This document shows, one piece after another, positions 43,748 through 51,630 of a stretch of 64,000 nt of DNA. Origin of the DNA: Pelolinea submarina (GTDB lineage: Bacteria; Chloroflexota; Anaerolineae; Anaerolineales; Anaerolineaceae); the NCBI RefSeq assembly GCF_003966975.1, contig NZ_AP018437.1, forward strand, positions 1,116,001-1,180,000, in the 5' to 3' direction. The notes under the pieces are model-generated. The model was not told where the DNA came from. It made no database searches and was given only the letters and a program-made list of their open reading frames with translations. The stretch's first letter is position 1. Every line of letters starts with the position of its first letter. The position numbers and the translations under genes are program-made.

Positions 43748-44764
43748 ATGCTCAGCAAATATCTGGAAATTGTCGAAAAAGGCATCGTGGTGGTCAAGAA
43801 CGAAGAGGTCAACGCGGATGATCTGGGGCCGAACGAGGCCATCATACAGAACGAGACCTCCGTCATCAGCGCCGGCACGGAGCTTTCGCGCGTGTTCGCG
43901 CTCAAACCGGGTGTGACTTACCCGGTGCGGCCGGGTTACGCCTCGATCGGGCGCATCCTGCAAAAAGGCAGCGCCCTGGTGGATTACGAGGTGGGTGAAA
44001 GTGTTTTTTACCTGGGCAACCACGCCTCCTTGCTGCGTTTCACCGGCAACGGTGTGGAAGAGTGGAATCACTTCTTCAAAGTACCGGAAGGATTGGATTC
44101 TGTGGAAGCACCCCTGGCCTGCATGATCGGCATCGCCCTGACCGGGCCAAACGACTGCGAGGTCAAGATTGGCGACAGCGTAGCCGTATTCGGGTTGGGT
44201 GTAGTGGGCCTGCTGGCAGCACTACTCTACCAGATCAACGGCGCGCGCGTGATCGGACTGGATCCGGTGGAAAGCCGCTGCGAGCTGGCGAAAGCATTGG
44301 GCATCCGCGAGACGATCGCCTGCGCGCCCGTGGAACAGGCGGAAGCGGTCAAAGCCCTGACGGATGGATTGGGCGCGGACATCGGTGTGGACGCGGTGGG
44401 GCAGTCCAGCGTGATCGCAACTGCCATCCAAGCCACGCGGCCGTATGGCCAGGTAGTATTGCTGGGTACACCGCGCGCTGCGGCCGAGGGCAACCTGACA
44501 GATATCTTCAACCCCATCCACATGAAGATGTTGACCGTACGCGGAGCGCTGGCCGCCAATGCCGTACCGCTTAAACCTACCCCCGGTTTCAAACTGAGCT
44601 TCGAGCGCAATTATCGCACGGCTTTTGAACTGATGCTGAACAAACAGATCGATGCTTCCAAGATCATCAGCCACGTCATCCGGCCGGAAGAGGCCGAGGC
44701 GGCCTACCATGGTTTGTACTACGACAAGGAGCATTACCGCTGTGTGGTGATCGATTGGCGTTAA
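43748..44764 (+). CDS. Zinc-type alcohol dehydrogenase-like oxidoreductase (MDR family)
   Basis: A 338-residue medium-chain dehydrogenase/reductase. The N-terminal GroES-like domain contains SAGTELSRVF and PGYASIG; the NAD(P)-binding domain has VFGLGVVGLLAALL. The usual catalytic-zinc ligands (a Cys-Asp near residue 40, GHE near 65) and the structural zinc Cys cluster are not evident, so it may be zinc-free, as BchC-like and related sugar or polyol dehydrogenases can be. It has its own ribosome-binding site (ACGGAGAT) and no clear operon partner. Substrate unknown. Confidence 0.8.
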   Translation: MLSKYLEIVEKGIVVVKNEEVNADDLGPNEAIIQNETSVISAGTELSRVFALKPGVTYPVRPGYASIGRILQKGSALVDYEVGESVFYLGNHASLLRFTGNGVEEWNHFFKVPEGLDSVEAPLACMIGIALTGPNDCEVKIGDSVAVFGLGVVGLLAALLYQINGARVIGLDPVESRCELAKALGIRETIACAPVEQAEAVKALTDGLGADIGVDAVGQSSVIATAIQATRPYGQVVLLGTPRAAAEGNLTDIFNPIHMKMLTVRGALAANAVPLKPTPGFKLSFERNYRTAFELMLNKQIDASKIISHVIRPEEAEAAYHGLYYDKEHYRCVVIDWR

Positions 44765-44957
44765 TGCGATCAGCGTAAGATTTCCCTAGCAAAAATAATT
44801 TACAAGATTCAGCGGCAAATTAAGTAGACTGCCGCTGAATTTGTCTTATACTTGTGCCCAATATTTATCCGCCGGCCGGGTATCTACTTTCAGAGCCGGC
44901 ACGTTGAATTCTTCATAACGCAGTAGTACTCACCATTAGAAAGGCAGGGTTGTTCGC

Positions 44958-45932
44958 ATGAGCCATTATAAAATCGTTATCTCCGATTACTATTATCCCA
45001 ACATCGACCAGGAACGCCGGATCCTGGCGCAATTAGGTCCGGACGTCGAGATTGTGGACTGTACTCAGATCATTCCGGGGGGCGCAAAAACATGTGAACA
45101 GCTGCTCCCTTTTGTGGGCGACGCGGACGCGCTCATGACCCAGTTTGCCGGCGTCGACGCGCAGGTGATCGCGGCTATGCGGCAGTGCAAAGTTATTGCT
45201 CATTATGCGGTTGGTGTAGATCTCATCGATATTGAAGCTGCCACCCGGAAAAACATTAAAGTTGCCAATGTGCCGGATTATTGCCTTGACGAGGTGTCCA
45301 ATAGCGCTATCGCATTGATGCTGGACGCCCTGCGCAAGATTACGGTCGCGCGCGACCTGCTGCTGAAAGGGGAGTTCAACATGGACGCCATCCAACCCAT
45401 CAAGCGCGTCAGCGATACTACGCTGTGTCTGATCGGTTTTGGCAATATCGCGCGCAATGTGTATGCCAAAGCCAAAGCTTTCTTTGCCAGGGTAGTGGTT
45501 TACGACCCTTATTTCAATGGCCAGGCGGATTATCCCGAAATCACATTCCTGACGCTGGAAGAAGCGCTGTCCCAGGCAGACGTAGTCTCCATCCATGTGC
45601 CTTTAACAAAATCAACCAAAGGGTTGTTGGGGCGCGCGCAATTCGCGCAGATGAAGGACGGCGCGGTGCTGGTCAACACGGCGCGCGGCGCGTTGATCGA
45701 CGAGGACGCCATGCTGGAGGCGCTGGACAGCGGCAAGCTGGGTTATGCCGGGCTGGATGTGCTGGCGGACGACGAATATGAGCATACCGCCTTCCTGCGC
45801 CACCCGCACGTGTGCCTGACGCCGCATATTGCCTGGAACTCGGACGGTTCGCGCGAAGAACTGCAGCGCAAAACCGCCGAGAACGTGGTCAGCGCGCTGT
45901 TGACTGGCCAGCCGGTATATTGCGTTAATTAA
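44958..45932 (+). CDS. D-isomer-specific 2-hydroxyacid dehydrogenase (CtBP-like)
   Basis: A 324-residue NAD-dependent dehydrogenase. The coenzyme motif is GFGNIARNVYAKAK; catalytic Arg, Glu and His appear in NTARGALIDE, in the following helix, and in LTPHIAWNSD. It resembles the C-terminal-binding-protein subgroup, which reduces 2-keto acids or oxidises D-2-hydroxy acids. It is separated by 193 bases from the upstream MDR gene and ends at a bidirectional terminator. Substrate unknown. Confidence 0.88.
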   Translation: MSHYKIVISDYYYPNIDQERRILAQLGPDVEIVDCTQIIPGGAKTCEQLLPFVGDADALMTQFAGVDAQVIAAMRQCKVIAHYAVGVDLIDIEAATRKNIKVANVPDYCLDEVSNSAIALMLDALRKITVARDLLLKGEFNMDAIQPIKRVSDTTLCLIGFGNIARNVYAKAKAFFARVVVYDPYFNGQADYPEITFLTLEEALSQADVVSIHVPLTKSTKGLLGRAQFAQMKDGAVLVNTARGALIDEDAMLEALDSGKLGYAGLDVLADDEYEHTAFLRHPHVCLTPHIAWNSDGSREELQRKTAENVVSALLTGQPVYCVN

Positions 45933-45939
45933 TAAAATA

Positions 45940-45975
45940 AACCGTCCTCCATGAACATGAGTGGAGAACGGTTTT
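45940..45975 (+). terminator. Bidirectional terminator
   Basis: An outer 7-bp stem (45940-45946 with 45969-45975) plus an inner 5-bp stem (45948-45952 with 45963-45967), flanked by A-rich sequence to the left and T-rich to the right. It separates two convergent genes. Confidence 0.8.
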
Positions 45976-46017
45976 CTTTGTTAATATCAGGGCAGGTTAT
46001 TGCTCTGCGTATAGGCG

Positions 46018-47031
46018 TTAGGCGGTTTGACGCTCTTTGGCGGTCGCCAGCCCCCAAACGATAAAGCCCAATGCCAGGCTGCCGGCTATACCACCTACGG
46101 CCAGGAAGGCATTGGCAACGCGCGGCAGGATGCTCTCGGTTATAGCCTGTAAAACAGTAGGGGAGCTGAGGAAGGTTGGCAGGCTGCCGAGATGGGCTTG
46201 CTGCAGCCCATATTGGGCCCAATACAGTGCGCTGCTGCTCTGCAGAACCAATCCCAAAAAGAAAACCGGAAGCGCGGAAACCATCAACATCCAGCCCAAC
46301 CACTGCAAACGCACTCGCCAACTGCTGTCCGCGATTAGCGCCGTGATATACCAGAAACACAATGCGATGAACGCCAGGAATAATACCGACAGCATGACAC
46401 CGGCCGGTCCAGCCATACCCGGCAGATAGACCTGCCAATCCTGCTCGTTATACCACTGCTCACTCAAGGGAACTTCATCCGGGATTTGGGCCAGAGCTTG
46501 CGGGAGGGCGGGTTTTAAGAAATTTTCGATCAATAGCTCTTCGGAAATGCCTTGCGGCTTGCAGGGAGTCTGTCCTTCCCCAAACCCGGGTGTCTGTCCG
46601 GACTGGCAGTCGGGCAGGGCAGTTACCAGCGCGGTCAAGAATTCATCCTGTTTCTCTTGAGTCAGGGCGGTTTTGATGGGCAGCAGGTCGATGGTTGGTG
46701 TGAATTCCCGGGTTATCCCCTGAATATTATCGAAAAATCCATTTACAATCGCGCTTAACTGACCTTTCAGGTAGTCCTGGGTGATCACGCTGCGCAGGAC
46801 CTCATTGAGCGCCTGGGTGTCCGCGTCCGCGGGCAGCGCGATATAGCTGCGCAGAACGTCATCCAGCGTTTGGTCGGATAAAATAGCCTGGTAGACCTGA
46901 TCCTGGTCCAGCGCGTCAGTGAAAAACGTGCGGTCCAACGCCCAACTAATGGTACTGAACGCGGTCAGGCTGGCCAGCAGCAGGGGGAAAACCAGGCAAA
47001 TGGTAAGAATTACGGCAATCAATTTTCGCAT
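46018..47031 (-). CDS. Hypothetical membrane protein with extracytoplasmic domain
   Basis: A 337-residue protein I do not recognise. One hydrophobic segment at residues 5-30 is followed by a hydrophilic region to about 205 that includes a Cys pair around the PDCQSG and QTPCKP loops, and then three more hydrophobic segments (about 210-235, 248-270, 300-325). The long second region is probably outside the cytoplasm. AGGAGT before the ATG at 47031 sets the start. It lies 83 bases after the secreted SGNH-type gene on the same strand and may be cotranscribed with it. Confidence 0.6.
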   Translation of the reverse strand: MRKLIAVILTICLVFPLLLASLTAFSTISWALDRTFFTDALDQDQVYQAILSDQTLDDVLRSYIALPADADTQALNEVLRSVITQDYLKGQLSAIVNGFFDNIQGITREFTPTIDLLPIKTALTQEKQDEFLTALVTALPDCQSGQTPGFGEGQTPCKPQGISEELLIENFLKPALPQALAQIPDEVPLSEQWYNEQDWQVYLPGMAGPAGVMLSVLFLAFIALCFWYITALIADSSWRVRLQWLGWMLMVSALPVFFLGLVLQSSSALYWAQYGLQQAHLGSLPTFLSSPTVLQAITESILPRVANAFLAVGGIAGSLALGFIVWGLATAKERQTA

Positions 47032-47114
47032 GTTTACTCCTAAAGACAATATGGTCTTAAATATATACGGGTTAATTCGGGTGAAGTTCTCTCTTTCACT
47101 TAACCCATACCGGA

Positions 47115-48629
47115 TCAGGGCTGATCCGTTGTCGAGTTGTCATCCACCAAGGCCAGGTTATCGATGCTTAGCGCAACAGAATTATCCGCGTTTACACCAA
47201 AGGCAATTCCAATCACCAGGTTCGAGGAATCGAATGGGCTGTTTGCATTTTCTTCCCATTCCACGCGATGAAGATCTTCCCAACGCAGCGTGACCGGTAT
47301 CCAGCCTTCCGTGCTTTCGGTGGTTGTTTCGATCGAGTATGTGTAGGTTTGCAGCGCGTCAGCGCTGCCGGTGTACAGGTTGACGTCAAAGACCGATCCG
47401 GTTTCCAATGCGTGAAGCATGAAGGTGAATCCTTCTGATGCGGACCAATCTTGCGCCTGGTCGAAAAGCATTGAGCAGGTTGCCCAGTCATCCGCTTTAA
47501 CTTCCAAGTTGACCGTTAAAGCGCGCGCGCCCTCGTAGGCTGATCCCTCTTCGACTGCGCAATTCATCGATGTATTTGCCGGGTTACCGCTGAACAACTC
47601 CCATCCATTGGCGCTCAACGGATTGTCGCTTTCAAAATCATCGATCATGGCTGCCAATGCCATTGATGAACCGGTTACGCTGCTCTCCGGGGAATTGTTC
47701 GCATGGGCTGCGCTGTTCGTTGGGGTGGGTTCTTCTTGTTGGACTGCGACCGGCATTTGCGAAGACGCGCTTGCCTTCCAGCGCTGATAATAACAATTTA
47801 ACAGGGGAATGAATTCTTCGGTTGCCTTTTGGCTGCCGATCTCAGAGGGATGATCATCTCCGCTTGGGTAATAAAGCGTATTGCCCGTCGAGGTTATATG
47901 CTCAATTTGACCGTTATTGTAGCGGTGATGCGCATCTTTGCCGGTCAGGATGTTGTAGAAGTCAAAGACGGCCACATTTTCCAATTGATAATCATTTTCC
48001 GATAACCAATCTTCCACCAGCCAATTATTGAAGGCACGTGCATTTTTCGCGTATGCGCGGCTGCTGACCGGCGGAGCGGTGACGACGATGAATAATTTAT
48101 CCGGCCGGGTTGCGAAGTATTGTAAGAGTTGGTTATAAACATATTTCGCGCCGCTTACGCTCAGATCGGCAAACGTGCCGGGTGGATCGTCAGGGCTGCC
48201 GCTTAATTCCGAGTTGGGAAAACAGGATTTAAACATGATGATCGTATTCTCACCGCCCGGATCGACCAGTGAACGGGAATAATTACTTAATTGCCCATTT
48301 TCATCGTAAAGGGCTTGTGTGATTTCTTCCGTCTGGGCGCTGCGGAACCATTCCAACCAATCAGGAATATCCGTCCGGTCGCCGATCGCATCCGGCCCCC
48401 AGCCGTAGTTGGTGTCACTTACAAAATAATTGTTCTGCCCCAATTGCTTACCCAGGTTTCCGTACCCGTCCGTCAACCAATTTTCACCGCAGGAATGGTG
48501 GATGAAAATCAACTTGACCGGCTCATCTGGTGGTTGTGGATCGGGAGAATGCAGGGAGTTTGCTGCGGTGGAGAACATAAAAACACTCAGCAATAGGGAT
48601 ATCAGCAAGAACTTATGGATTTTACGCAT
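47115..48629 (-). CDS. Secreted SGNH-like hydrolase with C-terminal carbohydrate-binding-like domain
   Basis: A 504-residue exported protein. A signal peptide covers residues 1-25. The first domain (about 35-290) looks like an atypical SGNH/GDSL hydrolase: block I is FIHHSCGENW, and a block V-like Asp-x-His is seen in SGDDHPSEIGSQ. A linker rich in Pro, Thr and Ser leads to a beta-sandwich region (about 325-500) starting IDDFESDNPL, resembling CBM11-like or galactose-binding domains that recognise glycans. It may deacetylate or otherwise trim cell-surface or plant polysaccharide. The frame extends upstream to a TTG, but the ATG at 48629 begins a proper signal peptide. Confidence 0.72.
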   Translation of the reverse strand: MRKIHKFLLISLLLSVFMFSTAANSLHSPDPQPPDEPVKLIFIHHSCGENWLTDGYGNLGKQLGQNNYFVSDTNYGWGPDAIGDRTDIPDWLEWFRSAQTEEITQALYDENGQLSNYSRSLVDPGGENTIIMFKSCFPNSELSGSPDDPPGTFADLSVSGAKYVYNQLLQYFATRPDKLFIVVTAPPVSSRAYAKNARAFNNWLVEDWLSENDYQLENVAVFDFYNILTGKDAHHRYNNGQIEHITSTGNTLYYPSGDDHPSEIGSQKATEEFIPLLNCYYQRWKASASSQMPVAVQQEEPTPTNSAAHANNSPESSVTGSSMALAAMIDDFESDNPLSANGWELFSGNPANTSMNCAVEEGSAYEGARALTVNLEVKADDWATCSMLFDQAQDWSASEGFTFMLHALETGSVFDVNLYTGSADALQTYTYSIETTTESTEGWIPVTLRWEDLHRVEWEENANSPFDSSNLVIGIAFGVNADNSVALSIDNLALVDDNSTTDQP

Positions 48630-48827
48630 GATTTCCGTCTTTCTACTTAACTTAATCAAATTATAGAGAATATAGAGGCAAAGTCAATTAACCAGGTGCC
48701 TCCTAACCCTGAAAATGTTAATCAAACATTAAAAACAAAGTCTGGAATTTTGTATATATAATCAGGATACCTGAGATACATTGCAGGGTTAATATAATCA
48801 AATAGATTTAGCTCATTGGAGGTTATT

Positions 48828-49406
48828 ATGATGGACCGTATTATTGCAGCTTTTACGTTCAAACCCGGGGTTTATAAAGAGGTTGAGGACGACACCACGT
48901 TTACTTCAAGCGCCTGGATGATTGTGGCCGTGGTGGCCTTTCTCTCCGGCCTGGGCTCCACCGCGGCTGCCGCCGACGGCATCGGCGCCGGCTGGATCTT
49001 CGGCGCAATTTTCGCGGCGCTGTTTTCCGTAGGCGGATTTGCCCTGGGCGCTTTTGTGATTGGCTGGGTAGGCAAGACCTTCTTCAACGCGGATGTGACC
49101 TTTGACGAATTGGTGCGCACCCTGGGCCTGGCTTATGTCTGGAATGTCGTTCAATTCCTGAACATTATCACCCTGGCCGGTTCCGGAATGCGTTGGATCA
49201 GCCGCCCGATCACATTCCTGGCCGGCCTGGCAGGATTGTTCGCATGGTTTATGGCCGCTAAAGAAGCACTGGACCTGGAATGGCCGCAGACCATTGGTAC
49301 GGTGATCATCGGCTGGATTGTCATGGCGATTGTTACTGCAATTGCCAGCGGTTTGTTGGCCGTATTCGGTTTGGTTAGTGTGAGCACTTTGATGGGTGCA
49401 CTCTAA
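48828..49406 (+). CDS. YIP1-family membrane protein
   Basis: A 192-residue protein with about five hydrophobic segments after a short amphipathic N-terminus (DRIIAAFTFKPGVYKEVEDD), a pattern typical of bacterial YIP1 domain proteins. Function in bacteria is unknown. GGAGG lies 5 bases before this ATG and 8 bases before a second ATG at 48831, so either could be used. It is followed by the 23-bp repeat array. Confidence 0.75.
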   Translation: MMDRIIAAFTFKPGVYKEVEDDTTFTSSAWMIVAVVAFLSGLGSTAAAADGIGAGWIFGAIFAALFSVGGFALGAFVIGWVGKTFFNADVTFDELVRTLGLAYVWNVVQFLNIITLAGSGMRWISRPITFLAGLAGLFAWFMAAKEALDLEWPQTIGTVIIGWIVMAIVTAIASGLLAVFGLVSVSTLMGAL

Positions 49407-49474
49407 CTAATTATTGGCTTTGAATTTAGAAAGGCAGCATGGGTATATCTTGTGCTGCCTTTTTGATAACACGA

Positions 49475-49589
49475 TGCTTTCCCCTGGGGAATGCTTCGCG
49501 ATCCTCCAAGAGGATGCTATGCGATCCTCCGAGAGGATGCGTCGCGATCCTCCAAAAGGATGCTTTGCGACTCCCAAAAGGAATGCTGC
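49475..49589. repeat. Tandem array of 23-bp palindromic units
   Basis: Four clear units of exactly 23 bp (49498-49520, 49521-49543, 49544-49566, 49567-49589), preceded by a degenerate fifth (49475-49497). Each unit contains a small palindrome of the form ATCCTC-CAA-GAGGAT and starts GCGA. Related units occur at 43029-43073. The region between 49407 and 49706 holds no convincing gene besides this array. Confidence 0.85.
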
Positions 49590-49706
49590 ACGGTAAACCT
49601 TCCACACTTCACTTTGAGCAGGTATGCAGCTTTTTGGGCGGCGAAACTAAAAATATCCAGATGCGTATAAATAAGTATAAGTAATGAATATCAAGGAGAA
49701 TGCAAA

Positions 49707-50375
49707 ATGGGTGAAAAGGTCAGCGAAAAAAGAGAATTAGGCGAATTTAACTCCATCAATATGCGTGGTATTGGCAAGTTGTTCGTTACACAGGGAAAAG
49801 AACAATCCGTCATGGTTGAAGGTGATAAGTTGGCGGTCAGTCGCATTACCACCAATGTCGCCGACGGCAAATTGGTCATCGATGTCGGCCGCGATTGGGT
49901 GGAAAAAATCAGCGCAGGTTTTGACTTCCTTTCGGAAAACGATATCCGCATCAATGTTGTCCTGAAAGAATTAACCGAACTTGAAGTAGCGGGAGCCGCT
50001 GATATTGAGGTAAATGATATTAAAACCGACAGCCTGGAGCTGAAGATGATTGGCGCTTCCAATGTCAAAGTAATGGGTTTGAAGGTGGATTCTTTGAAGA
50101 CGGAAATCCCCGGGGCCGGGAAAGTTTTAGTTGAGGGCAAGGCGAAAGACCAATTGGTAACTTTGGCAGGCGCGGGCAACTTCAGCGGACATGAATTGGA
50201 ATCGGACACTGCCAAAGTTGTATTAAGTGGCGTGGGCAGCGTGCAGCTATGGGTTAAGAAGGAATTGGACGTCACCATCGCAGGAGTTGGCAGTGTTGAA
50301 TACTACGGAACTCCTTCAGTCAAACAAAGTTTAACCATGCTGGGTAAAATAACCTGCCTGGGTGAGCACAAGTAG
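49707..50375 (+). CDS. GIN-domain (DUF2807) beta-helix protein without signal peptide
   Basis: A 222-residue protein resembling the putative auto-transporter adhesin head GIN domain: repeating beta strands with the recurring pattern GAxxxxV or GVGSV (for example LEVAGAADIEV, MIGASNVKV, IPGAGKVLV, LAGAGNFSG, LSGVGSVQL, IAGVGSVEY). Most family members are exported, but no signal peptide or membrane anchor is visible here, so this one is probably cytoplasmic. Function unknown. AAGGAG precedes the ATG; a terminator follows. Confidence 0.75.
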   Translation: MGEKVSEKRELGEFNSINMRGIGKLFVTQGKEQSVMVEGDKLAVSRITTNVADGKLVIDVGRDWVEKISAGFDFLSENDIRINVVLKELTELEVAGAADIEVNDIKTDSLELKMIGASNVKVMGLKVDSLKTEIPGAGKVLVEGKAKDQLVTLAGAGNFSGHELESDTAKVVLSGVGSVQLWVKKELDVTIAGVGSVEYYGTPSVKQSLTMLGKITCLGEHK

Positions 50376-50404
50376 AACTGAAAACAGGAAAAACACCAAT
50401 AAAA

Positions 50405-50434
50405 GCCCGTCAGAGGTCAAATCCCTTGACGGGC
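50405..50434 (+). terminator. Terminator after the GIN-domain gene
   Basis: An 8-bp GC-rich stem (50405-50412 with 50427-50434) preceded by four A and followed by CTTGTT. It separates the GIN-domain gene from the magnesium locus. Confidence 0.8.
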
Positions 50435-50475
50435 CTTGTTGAATAGGTGTAAACTCAATTAAGAAAGAGAGAACA

Positions 50476-50574
50476 ATGAGCGAAGAAATTTCATTAGATT
50501 TAGATCCTGACCCTAGACGCAGCTCGGCTCTTTATCCTGTTGAACATTTTTCACCGGGAGGTGAATCGGTTTAA
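50476..50574 (+). CDS. Candidate leader peptide of the corA gene
   Basis: A 32-codon open frame starting MSEEISLDLDPDPRR and ending FSPGGESV. It has a weak AG-rich ribosome-binding site (AAAGAGAG). The run of acidic residues alternating with proline recalls the MgtL leader peptide of enterobacteria (MEPDPTP), in which such residues destabilise ribosomes at low Mg2+. It is directly followed by several hairpins, an intrinsic terminator and the corA gene. Coding is inferred from these parallels only; no homologue is known to me. Confidence 0.45.
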   Translation: MSEEISLDLDPDPRRSSALYPVEHFSPGGESV

Positions 50575-50644
50575 ACCGCACCTTGATTTAATTTGAGGTG
50601 GTCTCGCCCTCGGTACCGTTCAACGGAGGAAGCCGAGGGTTTTT
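50552..50644 (+). promoter_or_regulatory. corA leader with stacked hairpins and intrinsic terminator
   Basis: Downstream of the small open frame lie a short CACC/GGTG hairpin (50552-50563), a CGGTTT/AAACCG palindrome (50567-50578), an imperfect stem (50579-50586 with 50593-50600) and a terminator: 7 bp (50607-50613 with 50633-50639) with an inner CCGTT/AACGG hairpin and a run of five T (50640-50644). The arrangement suggests transcription attenuation of corA. It does not match the M-box riboswitch that I know. Confidence 0.65.
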
Positions 50645-50685
50645 GCTTTCCATGGGCTCGAATCAAACGAGAAATGGAGGTAAAC

Positions 50686-51612
50686 ATGTTAACGATTTTA
50701 AAGACCACTGAAAATGCGTTGGTTAGTATCCCGCAGGTTGCTGACGGCGCTTGGGTGCATGTGGTGAATCCCACTCCTGAAGAAATTGAACAGACTTACG
50801 GTCTGGGCATTCCTCGGGATTTCATCACCTATCCCCTCGACCTTGACGAACGGCCGCGCACCGAGAAAGAAGCCGGTGCCACGCTGTTATTGCTGCGCAC
50901 CCCTTATTACCAGGGAGAAACGCAGGATATTCCCTATACAACGATTCCTCTGGGGATTATTTTGTGCAATGATTTCATTATTACCATCAGCAAGTACAAA
51001 ATACCACTGCTGGATTCAATTGCCAAAAAAGGGCGCTATTTTTCCACCAATAAACGGAACCAATTCATCCTCAATATCCTGTTGGCTATTGCCAATGAAT
51101 ACCTGGCGGCAGTGCGCGCAATCAACAAGAAAGTTGACCTGATTGAAGATGAATTGCAGAAATCCATCCGAAATAAAGAGGTGTTGGAGCTTCTCAAATA
51201 TCAGAAGAGCCTGGAACTTCTGTCTACCGCTTTGAAGTCCAATGAGCTGGTATTTGAGAAACTGCAACGCATCCGTTCCTTCAAAGAATTTCCAGATGAT
51301 TCCGATCTATTGGAAGATGTCATCACCGAAAACCAGCAGGCTATTGAAATGACCAATATTGCCAGCAACCTGCTCAGCCAGATGATGGATGCTTTTGCTT
51401 CCATCATCTCCAACAATCAGAACCAGGTGATTAAATTGCTGACATCGGTGACCATTGTGCTGAATTTGCCTACGTTGATTTCCAGCTTTTTTGGCATGAA
51501 CGTCTCGCTACCGCTATCCAATTCGCCGCATGCCTTTGCCTGGATCTCGCTGGTTTCTGTGGCAGTGATGAGTTCGGCTGTACTTATTTTCAAACGACGA
51601 GACTGGTTTTAG
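50686..51612 (+). CDS. corA: CorA-family magnesium/divalent cation channel
   Basis: A 308-residue inner-membrane channel for Mg2+ (or Co2+/Ni2+). The long cytoplasmic N-terminal domain with coiled-coil helices (about 120-245) is followed by two membrane segments; the signature GMN motif at the end of the first is present in SSFFGMNVSLPL. The usual MPEL motif in the loop is not conserved. The ATG at 50686 follows TGGAGG. It is followed after 18 bases by mgtE, forming a Mg2+ uptake pair, and preceded by an attenuator-like leader. Confidence 0.93.
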   Translation: MLTILKTTENALVSIPQVADGAWVHVVNPTPEEIEQTYGLGIPRDFITYPLDLDERPRTEKEAGATLLLLRTPYYQGETQDIPYTTIPLGIILCNDFIITISKYKIPLLDSIAKKGRYFSTNKRNQFILNILLAIANEYLAAVRAINKKVDLIEDELQKSIRNKEVLELLKYQKSLELLSTALKSNELVFEKLQRIRSFKEFPDDSDLLEDVITENQQAIEMTNIASNLLSQMMDAFASIISNNQNQVIKLLTSVTIVLNLPTLISSFFGMNVSLPLSNSPHAFAWISLVSVAVMSSAVLIFKRRDWF

Positions 51613-51630
51613 AAAGGGGATTGCGTATCG

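Noticed and set aside
49407..49620. Open frames on both strands across the 23-bp repeat array
   Set aside because: They are translations of the repeat units; 23 bp is not a multiple of three, so the frame shifts with each unit and no protein repeat results.
50552..50644. M-box (Mg2+) riboswitch before corA
   Set aside because: The leader is too short and I do not find the conserved M-box core; a leader-peptide attenuator fits better.
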